Below are positions 40,134 through 50,655 of a DNA stretch of 64,000 nucleotides, piece by piece (the first letter of the stretch is position 1; each line of letters starts with the position of its first letter). The position numbers were made by a program, and so were the translations under genes. Below the pieces are notes generated by a model, which had not been told where the DNA came from, did not search any database, and worked only from the letters and a program-made list of their open reading frames with translations. Source of the stretch: Knufia peltigerae (taxonomy: Eukaryota; Ascomycota; Eurotiomycetes; Chaetothyriales; Trichomeriaceae); assembly GCA_030247855.1 (NCBI GenBank), contig JAPDRN010000026.1, positions 281,210 through 345,209 on the forward strand, given 5' to 3'.

Positions 40134-42939
40134 GATGACGGCAGATCAAGTAGAGTCACAAAGGCAAAAGGCCAATGTGCACCGAGCAGCCCTAAAAGAC
40201 GCTGGTGTTCTGCCAGATCATGGAGGCAGGGGATCCTTTAGTACTTCTACAATGGCTCCTTCCGTGGAGTTACCTCCGACAGCGAGACCCCTCCAAGGCG
40301 GGAAAAGTGGAAAGTGACCAGAATGAGACCAGGAGCGTATGATGTAGCTGGACCAAGGCGGTCTGCTTCCCAGTTCGCACGACGTGAATGCGCAGAGGTC
40401 AGGACTGACCAAGGGCCAGGGTATCTGTACTCGTACTGTCGTGGTGGAAGAGGTCTAAGCTCGAAATGGAGTGGTTGACAATCACTGCAGGACTGTTTGG
40501 AGCACTGGTGTAAGATACAGTAGGATTACCGTGGCTAAGGGTGCTAGACGAGGCTGGAGGCGATTGGACTCGCTTCGTTGCGGCTAAAGATGCTGCAGGG
40601 ACGAGGTCTGGGAGGAGGCACTCCTCGAATGACGCAAGTATAAGACCACGTTGAGATATGGTGGTCTGTTAGAACCTGTACAAGCTGTACAAGTGAACAA
40701 TCGCGATCTGAGATGGTAATACCAAGGTGCGCGGCTCGATGGTCCGTGAGAAGGTACGACTGACGACTGGTAACTCATGGAGAGGGTACAGTAAAATTCT
40801 ACTCGTAGTGAGCGAGATCTCAGGCTGGTGGAGAAGATGATGCGATGTGTCGACGGGGATATCCTCCCGCCTCGCCACCTTCATGTCGGGGTGGATTCTA
40901 CAGTGTTCGGGTGATTCGTTGAAGGGCAATTCGTTCAGTGGCTGAATATACATAACAATACGAGGACATCGGCCGATGCCATACAGCCGTATTCCACCCT
41001 ATCCAAAGTTGTCTCGTGCCTTTTTACTCGTGTTGTGAGAAGTGGGACTCTGCCTAGCGACATTTTTCTGGTAAATATCTACAAGCCTTACACTCGACGC
41101 CGTGATTGAGAGAGAGAGAGATAGAGATAAAGATGCATGTTCACTTGCAAAGCTTGATCCTGGCTTAGAATTACGTCAAGACAACTCTCATGGTGGACAC
41201 GTAAATGAAGCGCTCCAGAAGCAAACATGCAGGTGCAGCTTTTACCATCAGACGCTCGCTTGGTGTGCATTAGTGCATTGTTCGCCTAGGTGACCCTCTC
41301 TATATGTACTGTACTATACATACAAAGCCACGCCCGGACTTGGACCCTTGTCGGCTGCAATTACTGGGCATTCAAAGTGCATCGGAGTAGCTTTGGTTGC
41401 GAGGTCTGCGGCGGAAAGAATTGCAAGGACGTCTCGACATGTAACACAAGAATCCCGTTGATGGTCCTTTGTGTTACACAGCATTAGTCACAGTGTGCAC
41501 GAGAGTACCGAACTTCGACGCTGCAGTCATCCATACGGTGTGCCTCACAAGACCGTTGGGGGGAGGATGGGCAGATCACCATCCTGGCAAGAATAGTGGA
41601 AGCCGGTACGCTACTCGACCCATGGCTGTCTGTCACTCAAGACCCTGGGCCTTTCAACAGCCTCCCACTGGCGCGGACGGCAGGGAAAATAATGGTACGG
41701 GCAGTGCAACGAGGCATCACGCCATGCTACCACCTCGTCCTTGCAACCCCAGCCTGGCGACTAGTGAGCCTGCATGCCTCGGGCAAAATTTGACAGGGGT
41801 TGAAGAATTCCAGTAATTTGACCAATTCCAGTGGAATTCGGCGGCGTGCAAAGAGCAATGCCCAGTCGGAGGACGGGTAGCACCCACTTCTCAGTCACCC
41901 GAAGGTCACAGAGCGTCGCCGATCAAGTTAACAGTGAAACCTTTACAAGCATGTTTAGACCTCACCCCTCCGCGGGCCCAATAGCTCGACAGAGTCAGGG
42001 AAACTCAGGAGGCTACAGGCATTGACGAAGCACATGGCACTGACAGACTCCGACACATTCTGCAACGGTGATTGCTCTTCCTTGTACTGTTCTGGGCGGG
42101 GAAATGGCGGTGATCATGTTGCAAACGTGCTGGGAACGAGCGTGGTAACCAGCATCCGCCAAAAAGGGCAACAAGGGTTGGCTTCGACATTCATTGACTG
42201 CGGCAACACATCAACGGTCCACCTTGGCTGTGGTGAGAAAAAGTATCGTTTGACAGCATATGCAACCTGCCTCTTCTGGTGCCTCTCTCCTGGATGATAC
42301 AAGACACATGCTGGCACCACCATGAGGCTGTCTCGTGTCGGAACATATCTCCAGCTGAGCGTAGTAACGAGATCGCCGATGCCCTGCATTTGATACCATG
42401 CCGAGCCGAAGTTGGTTTGACGTGCCGTAACCAACTGAATTTAAGGAGAAGTTGTCCCTGGTCGAGACCCTCCAACACGAGGCCCTTTCATGCATGGTCT
42501 CAACCTTTGCAGAGCTCGGAGTCTTGCGGTGTAGAGTAGTGCACGCGACCAGCCTCACCAAAGGTTTGTCTTGCATACTCTTTCTCTGGGCACGTAGTGG
42601 GCCAAGGTGACAAGTTGTCAATGTGATGAAAGAGGAAAAGGCAAACACGCTCTTGAATAACGCGCCTCCAGCGACTCTGGCTTTCGTAGTTGCTCAGAGT
42701 GATCCAAGAGTCCACTTTTGCCATGCCTATGTGCTACAGAACGAATTCCACCTTGGGCGATTTTCGGGATAAGCGACCCTCGGGTGTTCGTGCTCCGTGT
42801 TAGTGCGCCAACACCGAGTCCAGTCAGCATATTTTGACGGAGGAGCGTCTTCGTCGAAATGAATGCTGACTTTTGGAGCTGAGCACAAGATAGACTTGCT
42901 TTCCCTCCTTGGACGATGTTGTTTGGACTCGGACTCTAC
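40134..42939. other. Gene-poor interval, 2.8 kb
   Basis: Upstream of the PAS gene and downstream of BPL1. It holds only short, overlapping frames on both strands with no recognisable protein, and a GA-rich microsatellite near 41107-41133. It is a candidate long promoter or 5' leader of the PAS gene, or home of a non-coding RNA; the sequence does not decide. Confidence 0.4.
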
Positions 42940-45213
42940 TTAGAGCTTTCTCTGCAAAGGGTATAAGTTTGTTAGCACTTGTCCTCTTCGACGGCAGGGA
43001 TGATGAGCATGCATTTCCGCGGATTCGGCTTCGAACCAATGATTTTCGCTGGAACTGTCACATACCTTCACGAGGCCCTTGAAAAAGTCGAAACTATTGG
43101 CGTCGCTTTGTAACGTCCACCTTCTACCAGTCTCTCGGTCTTCCCAACCAAGCTCTTCGGCAATAAGCAAGCCATAATCTCGCGTAATCCCTTTGATGCG
43201 TGCCCGCTGGCCACCTTCGGCTTCGAGCGTGACAATTTGATCCATATGCAGCCAATGCTCGTAGTAGATCTTTTCCATGGTTTCGTCAAAGCCTGTGACC
43301 AGGAAACGTGCATAGAGATCATCAAAAACCGTCAGAATCCTGGCCAGAAGCTTTTCCAGTGTAAATGGCTCGACTTTGCGCGGAAGAAGTTGTACGAGCT
43401 GATTCAAGGAAATGGTAGGAGCAGCGTTGGCAGTATTCAGCCCAATTCCGCAAACTGCAATATACTCCTTGGTGTTGTAGTGACTGTTCACAAGGATGCC
43501 GCCAATTTTGGTGTAGTTTTCGTTTCTATCACCTCCATTCTCCTTGGCTTTCTCGAGATCCAACGCAAAAATGTCATTGGGCCATTTCAGCTTGATCGGC
43601 ATATCTTTGTAACGCACGCCATCGTAAGATTTGATTCCTTGCACTATCGCCATCGCTGCCAGGTACTGAACAAATACGACGGGCGCAGTCTGCATCTGGG
43701 CCATGGGATGACGGATGACAGTGCTGAACATAAGGCTACCGGCAGGCGATACCCACACATTGGATCCTCGGCCTCTACCAGCAACTTGTACTGTGGCTGT
43801 AGCTGTGAAGCCTTGGGGGAGGTTCCGGAGTAATTTGGTGTTCTTTTCGAGTAATGTGTTTGTCGAAGTCACCACTTCGCCGTAAAGCAAATGTGCGCCA
43901 AACGTTGAACTGCCAGGAAGCTGGCTTTGGTAATGTTCAAGGTTTGCATAAAATGCACGGTGGTTAAAATATGGCGTTGACTTGGACTCTGGCTGTGTGT
44001 CATCGTGAATAACTATATGTTTGGTAACCGTATTATAGTCGACTATTCGATCGGAGCTGCCATCGAGCTGGTCAGCAGATTTCTTGCTATCAGCCTGCAA
44101 TGGCAACGCCGCCGCTAAGTCTTCCATCTTCCAGGACGAAGGTTTAATGATGTGAAATGTATCGTTTTCGTCCCTTAGAAAGTTTTCCTGCTGTTCGTCT
44201 TTCTCGATGAGATGCTGTAATGAAGACAATAACTGTCTCGTGTCGGACGGCCTGGAAGAGGAAAGGTGCATATAAGAGAGGGAGGGTACATTTTGTTCGT
44301 CGCTCACTGTAAGACCGAGTTTGGTCAAACATGCTTTAACAAAATCCATTCGATGTTTTTCATCGGCTGCTAGAGTCTTGATCACCTCTGAGAACCCTGG
44401 AACCTCTGGTTTGGGTTCCAGGTTGGCTGATGCGAATCTAGGCTTCGTCAGTGACCAGTCATCAGCTGGCTTCCCCAGAAAGACGAACTCTGGATGTGGA
44501 CCCGTCAGTAATGCTGCACCTTGACCGACCTTGCAATATACCACCGCAGCAGAACCTTCACCTGAGTCCACGGCTATAGGTTCTGTGTAGCTCGCAAGGA
44601 CTTCGACACCCTGGTTTTTGAACTTTGGTGCGTCCACAAAAACACAGCCTCCATTGTAGTAGGACTTGAAGACATTGGGCACAGTTCCAGCTGATATGAC
44701 AGTCTTGTCGACCTTCAGATCCGCAGCTCGAGCACCCTTCTCGCTATGATAGACAAAACCTGGAAATGCACAACCCCGGGCAACACCAGGGAAGAATCTA
44801 AGTTCTCGGTCGCCAATTACTTCCATCAGCTTGTCGCCTACCTCGAATTCACATCGACTGCTACCATAATAGCCACCAGCACAAAATCCGATGTACTTGC
44901 CACCGTGCTCAACAAATTGACGAATTCGCCTATTGCCTTCGCCATTAAGGGTATTACAATACCCCTGATCGGCACCACCAGGAAAGACCAGAGCGGCGCA
45001 TGTTGCTGTCCAAGGCTCCTTGATGATCATATCGCCAGTGACTGGAATAACAGCGTAGTTGGGTGACAACAGCCTTCGAAGGGTATAGAGGCAATGTCGA
45101 ACTGATTCAACGGTGCTTCCGTTTCCTGAGAGCATTAGATTTTGATTGGTTCGCCATGCTTCCTGAGTGAGCGCACCAGAGTAGACAAGAACGTTCATCC
45201 GTTTCGTAGCCAT
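42940..45213 (-). CDS. BPL1: BPL1, biotin-protein ligase
   Basis: Exon 1 45213-43066 and a 12-nt last exon 42951-42940 (RKL-stop), giving 719 aa. The N-terminal half is the glutamine-amidotransferase-like BPL_N domain (VYSGALT, VFPGGADQGYC, IGFCAGGYYG). The catalytic half has the ATP/biotin loop VAGRGRGSNVW, SLMFS, and KLKWPNDIFA with IGGILVN. It attaches biotin to carboxylases such as acetyl-CoA carboxylase and pyruvate carboxylase in the cytosol. The proposed intron 42952-43065 (GTATGT...TTTGCAG) is 114 nt, a multiple of three and free of stops. Unspliced message would give a 757-aa protein with a 38-residue insert and the same end. Start is the first ATG (MATKRMNVLVYSG). Confidence 0.94.
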   Translation of the reverse strand: MATKRMNVLVYSGALTQEAWRTNQNLMLSGNGSTVESVRHCLYTLRRLLSPNYAVIPVTGDMIIKEPWTATCAALVFPGGADQGYCNTLNGEGNRRIRQFVEHGGKYIGFCAGGYYGSSRCEFEVGDKLMEVIGDRELRFFPGVARGCAFPGFVYHSEKGARAADLKVDKTVISAGTVPNVFKSYYNGGCVFVDAPKFKNQGVEVLASYTEPIAVDSGEGSAAVVYCKVGQGAALLTGPHPEFVFLGKPADDWSLTKPRFASANLEPKPEVPGFSEVIKTLAADEKHRMDFVKACLTKLGLTVSDEQNVPSLSYMHLSSSRPSDTRQLLSSLQHLIEKDEQQENFLRDENDTFHIIKPSSWKMEDLAAALPLQADSKKSADQLDGSSDRIVDYNTVTKHIVIHDDTQPESKSTPYFNHRAFYANLEHYQSQLPGSSTFGAHLLYGEVVTSTNTLLEKNTKLLRNLPQGFTATATVQVAGRGRGSNVWVSPAGSLMFSTVIRHPMAQMQTAPVVFVQYLAAMAIVQGIKSYDGVRYKDMPIKLKWPNDIFALDLEKAKENGGDRNENYTKIGGILVNSHYNTKEYIAVCGIGLNTANAAPTISLNQLVQLLPRKVEPFTLEKLLARILTVFDDLYARFLVTGFDETMEKIYYEHWLHMDQIVTLEAEGGQRARIKGITRDYGLLIAEELGWEDRETGRRWTLQSDANSFDFFKGLVKVCDSSSENHWFEAESAEMHAHHPCRRRGQVLTNLYPLQRKL

Positions 45214-45347
45214 GGTGGGTGGCGGGTTTGTCAGTCGTAATGTGGTGAGAAAAGAAGATGAGGAGCTCGGCACTCGACCTTTCGAAAAGAACTTGAACCT
45301 TTCTTCCTCCTTTGTATTTCTATCCCAAGTCACAACAACAAGTCGCG
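45214..45347. promoter_or_regulatory. 134-bp bidirectional promoter, BPL1 / COA4
   Basis: Only 134 bp separate the two divergent start codons, so the genes probably share promoter elements. No TATA box is evident. Confidence 0.4.
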
Positions 45348-45771
45348 ATGTCCGGCGAACAAAAGGTAGAAAAGACTCAGGTCGATGACGATGATGAACT
45401 TGATGAGTGGTATGTCGTTAGATGAGCTTGAATACGGCGACGCTGATTATATCGTCGACAGGGACCAAAGGATTTTCAGTACGGGCTGTGCTGGTATGCC
45501 GAAGCCTCCATCCGCCGACTGTGGCAATGTAAATCTAATGCAGTGCCGCAGAGGAACAGCTCCGAATGAACGATTGTTACTACGACAAGAAGGATTGGAG
45601 ACTTTGTCGGAATGAAGTGAGTTTTCTGCTCGCTCTCCGGTGGTCCTCGGCAACCCCAGATTTCTAGATACTGATGAACAACCACAGATGGAGGCTTTTA
45701 GACAGTGTTGGAAGCGCAAGGGAAACGAGGAACGCACTCGGAGTAAAGACACTGCTCTGTCAGAGAAATAG
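45348..45771 (+). CDS. COA4: COA4/CMC3, twin Cx9C cytochrome c oxidase assembly factor
   Basis: Four exons: 45348-45409, 45462-45493, 45552-45616 and 45688-45771, with introns of 52, 58 and 71 nt, giving 80 aa. The gene is invisible as a single frame. After an acidic start (VDDDDELDEWDQRIFSTGC) come two Cx9C helices: C30/C40 and C50/C60, with YYDKKDWRLC and EAFRQCWKRKG. This is the CHCH pattern of Coa4/Cmc3 in the mitochondrial intermembrane space, imported through Mia40 and needed for complex IV assembly. The third acceptor (CGCAG at 45551) was chosen because it alone restores STGCAEEQ. Confidence 0.93.
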
Positions 45772-46024
45772 AATCTTTCTGGAGACAGTGCGCAGAGAAA
45801 CTGATTCTGCTCGTTCGACGAACATAAGTCACGGGATCTGGTGTTTTTGGTCGTCACTGCATCACTGATGGCGTCGCGATTCTCCAGTTGTTGACCAACT
45901 TCTTTCAGAAACTCCATTCATTTCTTCGATTGTACTACTACGATAATCTCACGCTCGTCTCCAAGCTATCTCGGTCATTCCTTTTTTAGAGCAATTGGAG
46001 ACTGTCTTTGTTCGTTGTTTAATC

Positions 46025-46961
46025 ATGTTGCAATTGCCTCGACTACCGTTCAAGTTGTCGGGTGTACGTGCTGCAACTCTTCCCTCACTGCAACCAGATC
46101 TTTCAAGTTCGTCCTCCTATCTTTTCGTCCGACGTTCGAGACGACTCCACCATCCTTCCCGCGCCATCTTCACGAGCTCTTTATCTCGGAGAGCCCAGGC
46201 CACCGCAACTCAACCTACGAAGACCACTGCTAGTCCCAATGCACCTCCAAACGACCAATCCCCTGACCAGCCAGACGCACAGCCTCTCAAGATACAAGAG
46301 GAGGATCCTGCGCATGTCGATTGGTCGAAGTCGTTTCATGGGCTCTCTGCTGAGCCATTTTCTAAAGAAGCGGCAGACGTGCTTATGGCGCCGCTGAGTC
46401 CAGACGATGTGGAGATCAAACCAGACGGCATCATATACCTGCCAGAAATAAAATATAGACGCATCCTGAATAGAGCATTTGGGCCAGGAGGATGGGGTCT
46501 CGCGCCCAGGGGAGACACCATCGTGACTGATAAGGCTGTCACAAGAGAATATGCATTACTGGCGCACGGCAGGTGAGACAGACATACGCAAGGTTTAAGC
46601 TGCTGCAGTAGCTGACACCACACCAGACTGGTATCTATAGCGCGAGGAGAGCAAGACTACTTCAACAAGGATGGCATACCGACTGCTTCTGAAGGGTGCA
46701 AATCCAATGCGATGATGCGGTGTTGCAAAGATTTGGGGGTTGCGAGTGAACTCTGGGATCCGCGATTCATCCGAAAGTGGAAGGCAGAATATGCCAGGGA
46801 CGTCTTTGTAGAACACCAAGGGACGAAGAAGCGGACAAAGATATGGTTGCGCAAGGTAAGCTATCCTTCCCCTCCGGATCTGCACATTCCAACCGGTATT
46901 GACCACGATGTATTTTCAGGGCGACCCAATTTCGTATCCGTATGCAGAGATCAAGAGATGA
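46025..46961 (+). CDS. MGM101: MGM101, mitochondrial nucleoid recombination protein
   Basis: Three exons: 46025-46572, 46627-46855 and 46920-46961 (introns 54 and 64 nt), giving 272 aa. The N-terminus is Arg/Ser-rich without acidic residues (MLQLPRLPFKLSGVRAA..., RRSRRLHHPSR), a matrix targeting signal. The core matches Mgm101: HVDWSKSFHGLSAEPFS, FGPGGWGLAPRG, EYALLAHGRLVSIARG, EGCKSNAMMRCCKDLGVA, ELWDPRFIRKWK. Mgm101 is a Rad52-type single-strand annealing protein that maintains mtDNA. The last exon codes only 13 residues (GDPISYPYAEIKR). Confidence 0.95.
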
Positions 46962-48286
46962 TGGTGGTCACAGCAAACTTCCCTCAGATACCAAGGTCTA
47001 TTTAGTCTTGCATTTGCTACGAGAATAAAACAGCCTCTAGATGCGAGAGGCATTGCGCCCCTTTCACTACCAACACCACCAGCGATGGTGGGATCGCCAA
47101 ATGGGAGATGCTATATCACCCTTGCAATCTCCGACAGTATAACCAAGGATCTCCAATCAAGAGTCGGCAAGTGATATCAGTCCGTTAGTGCTGTGGGATT
47201 CAGAACCATGGCATCTCTCTACTCTATAGGGCCTCTTTCTAGAAGAGCAGCTCCCTCGCATATCTCATCTCGTTGGCAGAGTGAAGAGCACATGGCTTGC
47301 CTGATTGCATGATCTATTCAAGGCTTTGCAACCGAGGCTGAAGGTGCTGTCCGAGTTGATTGTGTACACATCCTGTATTGAATATCTCGAGGTCGTCTCT
47401 CACATAAACTCGGCCATGTCAATATAAAAATACTAGGATACTGACCCCGAAGCGTGGAAAGGCATCACGGGTCTTAAAATCTCATAGGACCACCGTGATC
47501 AGCATATAGCATTGTTCCGTTTTTCATGGGCTGTAGCTAGGTATATAACGATGGCATATCCTAATAAGAGTCAGCATAAGCATGCTCGGAGAGGCCGAGA
47601 AAGCACATGCTGTGGCGACAGCCCCAAAAGCCACAACTAGCTGTTTGGGACCGCCTATCCGAACCACGTAGAGTGCCAGGGAACCCACCCGGCTTGAAGT
47701 GCCTATCTTAGAGAAAATAAGTCGTAATGAGCCTGCGCCTCCTAGAAAATGGCATTGTGGGCAACAATGATGGCAATATGGCAGCTTTCACTTCTGTCTC
47801 GTCCTAAAAATCGTCTCCCGACAACAAATCCTCCCTCCCGCTTGTCTCTCCACCATCTTCCGACAGCATTCGCGCCCCGCAGGCCTCGCCTCAAATTGAA
47901 CACTTGAGTCAGATATAGCTCGAAAGCCAAGCCTGCCCGTCGAGCTGGTCATGACCTGAAAAGCCTCAGATTGCCGGCCATGTTGTGTTCTGGCTCTTCT
48001 CTGACCTCTGACCTGATGCAGCTTCACGCCGGCCAGGCCAGGACATCTTCGGAGCGCCCTCCATCGCCACGCCGCTTGTCTCTCAGAAGGAGAGCAGTTC
48101 TTTCCCCGTGCTGACAACCCTGAAGGCCTAGACGGTTCCTCAGTGACGAGCGTGGTAGTCCCTTCATCCACACTTGGTCTCTCCCAGGCCCCCTGCCTTT
48201 AGGTCATAACCGTCGCTAACCCACCCCAATCCTTATTTGCTGGAATACAGTCCAGTCCTACCCCGCGCGTAGCCTGTCTTCAAAAG
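46962..48286. other. Gene-poor interval, 1.3 kb
   Basis: No exon recognised. A 127-codon minus frame (47788-48171) is Arg/Cys-rich and looks like the reverse of the USP gene's 5' leader. Confidence 0.4.
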
Positions 48287-49748
48287 ATGGCTCCCCCCAA
48301 GGCGCACGAGCCATCGGAGCCATCCAGATCGGAACGACCTGTGTCGCCGGAAGATGGCAAAGACTTGAAGTTTGGACAGCTCTGGAAGAACGCAGGCAAT
48401 CCTCCTCCTCGACCTCAACAACCAAGTGATCAGCCCGAGACAGGACGGCGCCAATCGCTGATACACTTCCACACTGCGGATGCAGAGGATATCATTAGAA
48501 GGGAGAGTGTCGCACAGGGCACGGCTAGAATGTCCTCCAATGTGCCCAGAAGACTATCGTCGCCCCCTCCTCCCATAAACTACCAACGTGGTGTCTCGTT
48601 CGACACCTTCGACAATCGAGATGCATCAACAGAATCCTTTACCCTGAACTACAAGCATCGCGACTATACACACAACCGTCAAAGTAGGACTTTTCTGTGC
48701 GGGACAGATGCAAAAGACTATTCCGAGTATGCGCTAGAGTGGATGCTAGACGAGTTAGTCGACGATGGGGACATGATCGTTTGCCTTCGGGTGATTGAGA
48801 AAGATGCACGACCAGGGGAAACATCATACGACCATGGCAAGTATAGATTAGAGGCACAAAAGCTACTGGATAGCGTTGTCAGAAAAAACAGTTCGGAGGA
48901 GAAGGCTATTAGCATCATCATGGAGTTGGCTGTTGGAAAGGTTCAAGAGATCTTTCAGCGCATGGTGAGCTTGGAAAATAGGATGCTTTATGCCTTGACT
49001 GACAGTAATCTAGATTGAGCTATACGGACCCCAAGTACTGGTTGTCGGCACGCGAGGGAGAAACCTGGGAGGCATGCAAGGGCTTCTCCCTGGTTCGGTT
49101 TCCAAATATTGCCTACAACACTCTCCTGTCCCCGTCATTGTTGTCCGACCCACATCGAAGAGGATGAAGAAGAAACAGAAACGGCAAATGGACACGGGTC
49201 GAAGTCTCTATAGCAGTATGCTTGAGCATGCCCAGTCGGCTGGAGGTAATCATCTGTACGCTCAGGCCAACAGCACTTCAATATCGATGGAAGCAACTCA
49301 AAAAGAGGCCGATGCCGTCGTAAAGGCGATCGGTCAACCTAAACGGGGTATTCTGAAGGGCACGTATGGTGGACCACTCACGCGGGTCACCTCAGCCAAA
49401 AGCGACATAACCTCCGACGAAGATTCTCCCGAAAGAAGTTTTGCGTTGCCCATAGGATATCTGAGCACAGAAAGTGCCCCACGAGCAGACCTGGCCATGA
49501 AAAGCCCGAGTATTGCTGCTCTTGCGGAAGACTGGGACGAAAAACCGCCCAAATCACCTAGGCATGGCGCGAAGAAAGCAGACAGCGAGGCGGCTATCTC
49601 TGATGAAGAGGATATTCACCTGTTGGTGCCCAGGATCGTGGAGGAACGACGGCCGTCTGTAAGAGAGACGACGCCCTGGTTGGCGGATATACTGCGAGAC
49701 AAGCCACAAAGAAGGTCACCGAGCCATGGTCGGTCGCCTTCTCGATAA
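48287..49748 (+). CDS. Universal stress protein (USP) domain protein
   Basis: Two exons, 48287-48964 and 49014-49748 (49-nt intron), giving 470 aa. A disordered N-terminus of about 130 residues precedes the USP fold: SRTFLCGTDAKDYSEYALEW, DMIVCLRVIEK, then LVVGTRGRNLGGMQGLLPGS, the nucleotide-binding G-x2-G-x9-G(S) pattern, and VPVIVVRP. A basic stretch (KRMKKKQKRQ) follows directly, then an unstructured Ser-rich tail with several SP sites. Eukaryotic USP proteins bind ATP or AMP and respond to stress; the precise role in fungi is unclear. Confidence 0.9.
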
Positions 49749-50655
49749 CACTTTCGGATGTATCCTCTGGCCACGATAATTCCTACTCTTCCATGGTCAA
49801 CGCCCATCTGGGTTTCCGGAAGTCAACTAGAACAGCTCATGCAAAGCGCACTGTTGGAGCAGCCCTGATCCCACTGCGCAGAATCTCATCTTTTGCGGAA
49901 GACATCGATTCTCCTTGCAAATGGACATATGTATACCACTACTTCATCTTGAGAAGCCGGCCCACTCTACCGAGCAAGCATCAGATCCCTGGGATATTGG
50001 GTGCTATCCTTGTCAGATTACGACCCCTGGTGGCTTATGCTGGTGTGAAATATAGACACAGCTGCTCAACGCAAACCACCACGGCATTTAGCTTTGTCTG
50101 CATCGATTGTAAGGTATTCAAGCAACAGGAGGGTGGCCATAGAAGACAGTGGTAGTAGACTACTTTGGGTACTACCAAACACATTTAAATACAAAGACAT
50201 CTCAATATGACCGCTGAAGGTTCCAAGATAACTTTTCTCTCAATTCCGGTCCTCAGCTACATCGTAAACAAGCCATTTGATTAGTGCGTGCATCTAGACT
50301 GACCAGATGCTCGGGTGTGCAGGGTTATCGTGTTATCGGCGGCTATCACTGGTGCTCCGGATCGATAGCGCGTTCATCTTTCTGCAGCTCCGGAGATATT
50401 CTTTTAGTGGCCGGGCACTCCTCAGGGCATATCATTAGGCAGGGACTGTATTTCGTCCCCTGCGCCCGTTCAACCCTTGTCGCTAAATACTACATATAAT
50501 GGTGGTACAGCGTACGTGTACCAACAACGGCGTGCGACTCTCCAAACCCCTTGATGGCCTCTGCCCTCGATCACCATTCCTCCTCGATGAACTGAGTGAC
50601 TGAGTTATGCTCTGCAATACTACGCCTCTGCGCCGACCAGAGCAGACTACCAACA
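49749..50655. other. Intergenic, 907 bp
   Basis: Includes the 3' UTR of the USP gene and the promoter of the GPHR-like gene. No exon or motif recognised. Confidence 0.35.

Noticed and set aside
41469..41816. 115-codon plus frame in the 40.1-42.9 kb gap
   Set aside because: No motif, skewed composition and several overlapping frames of like length; chance level.
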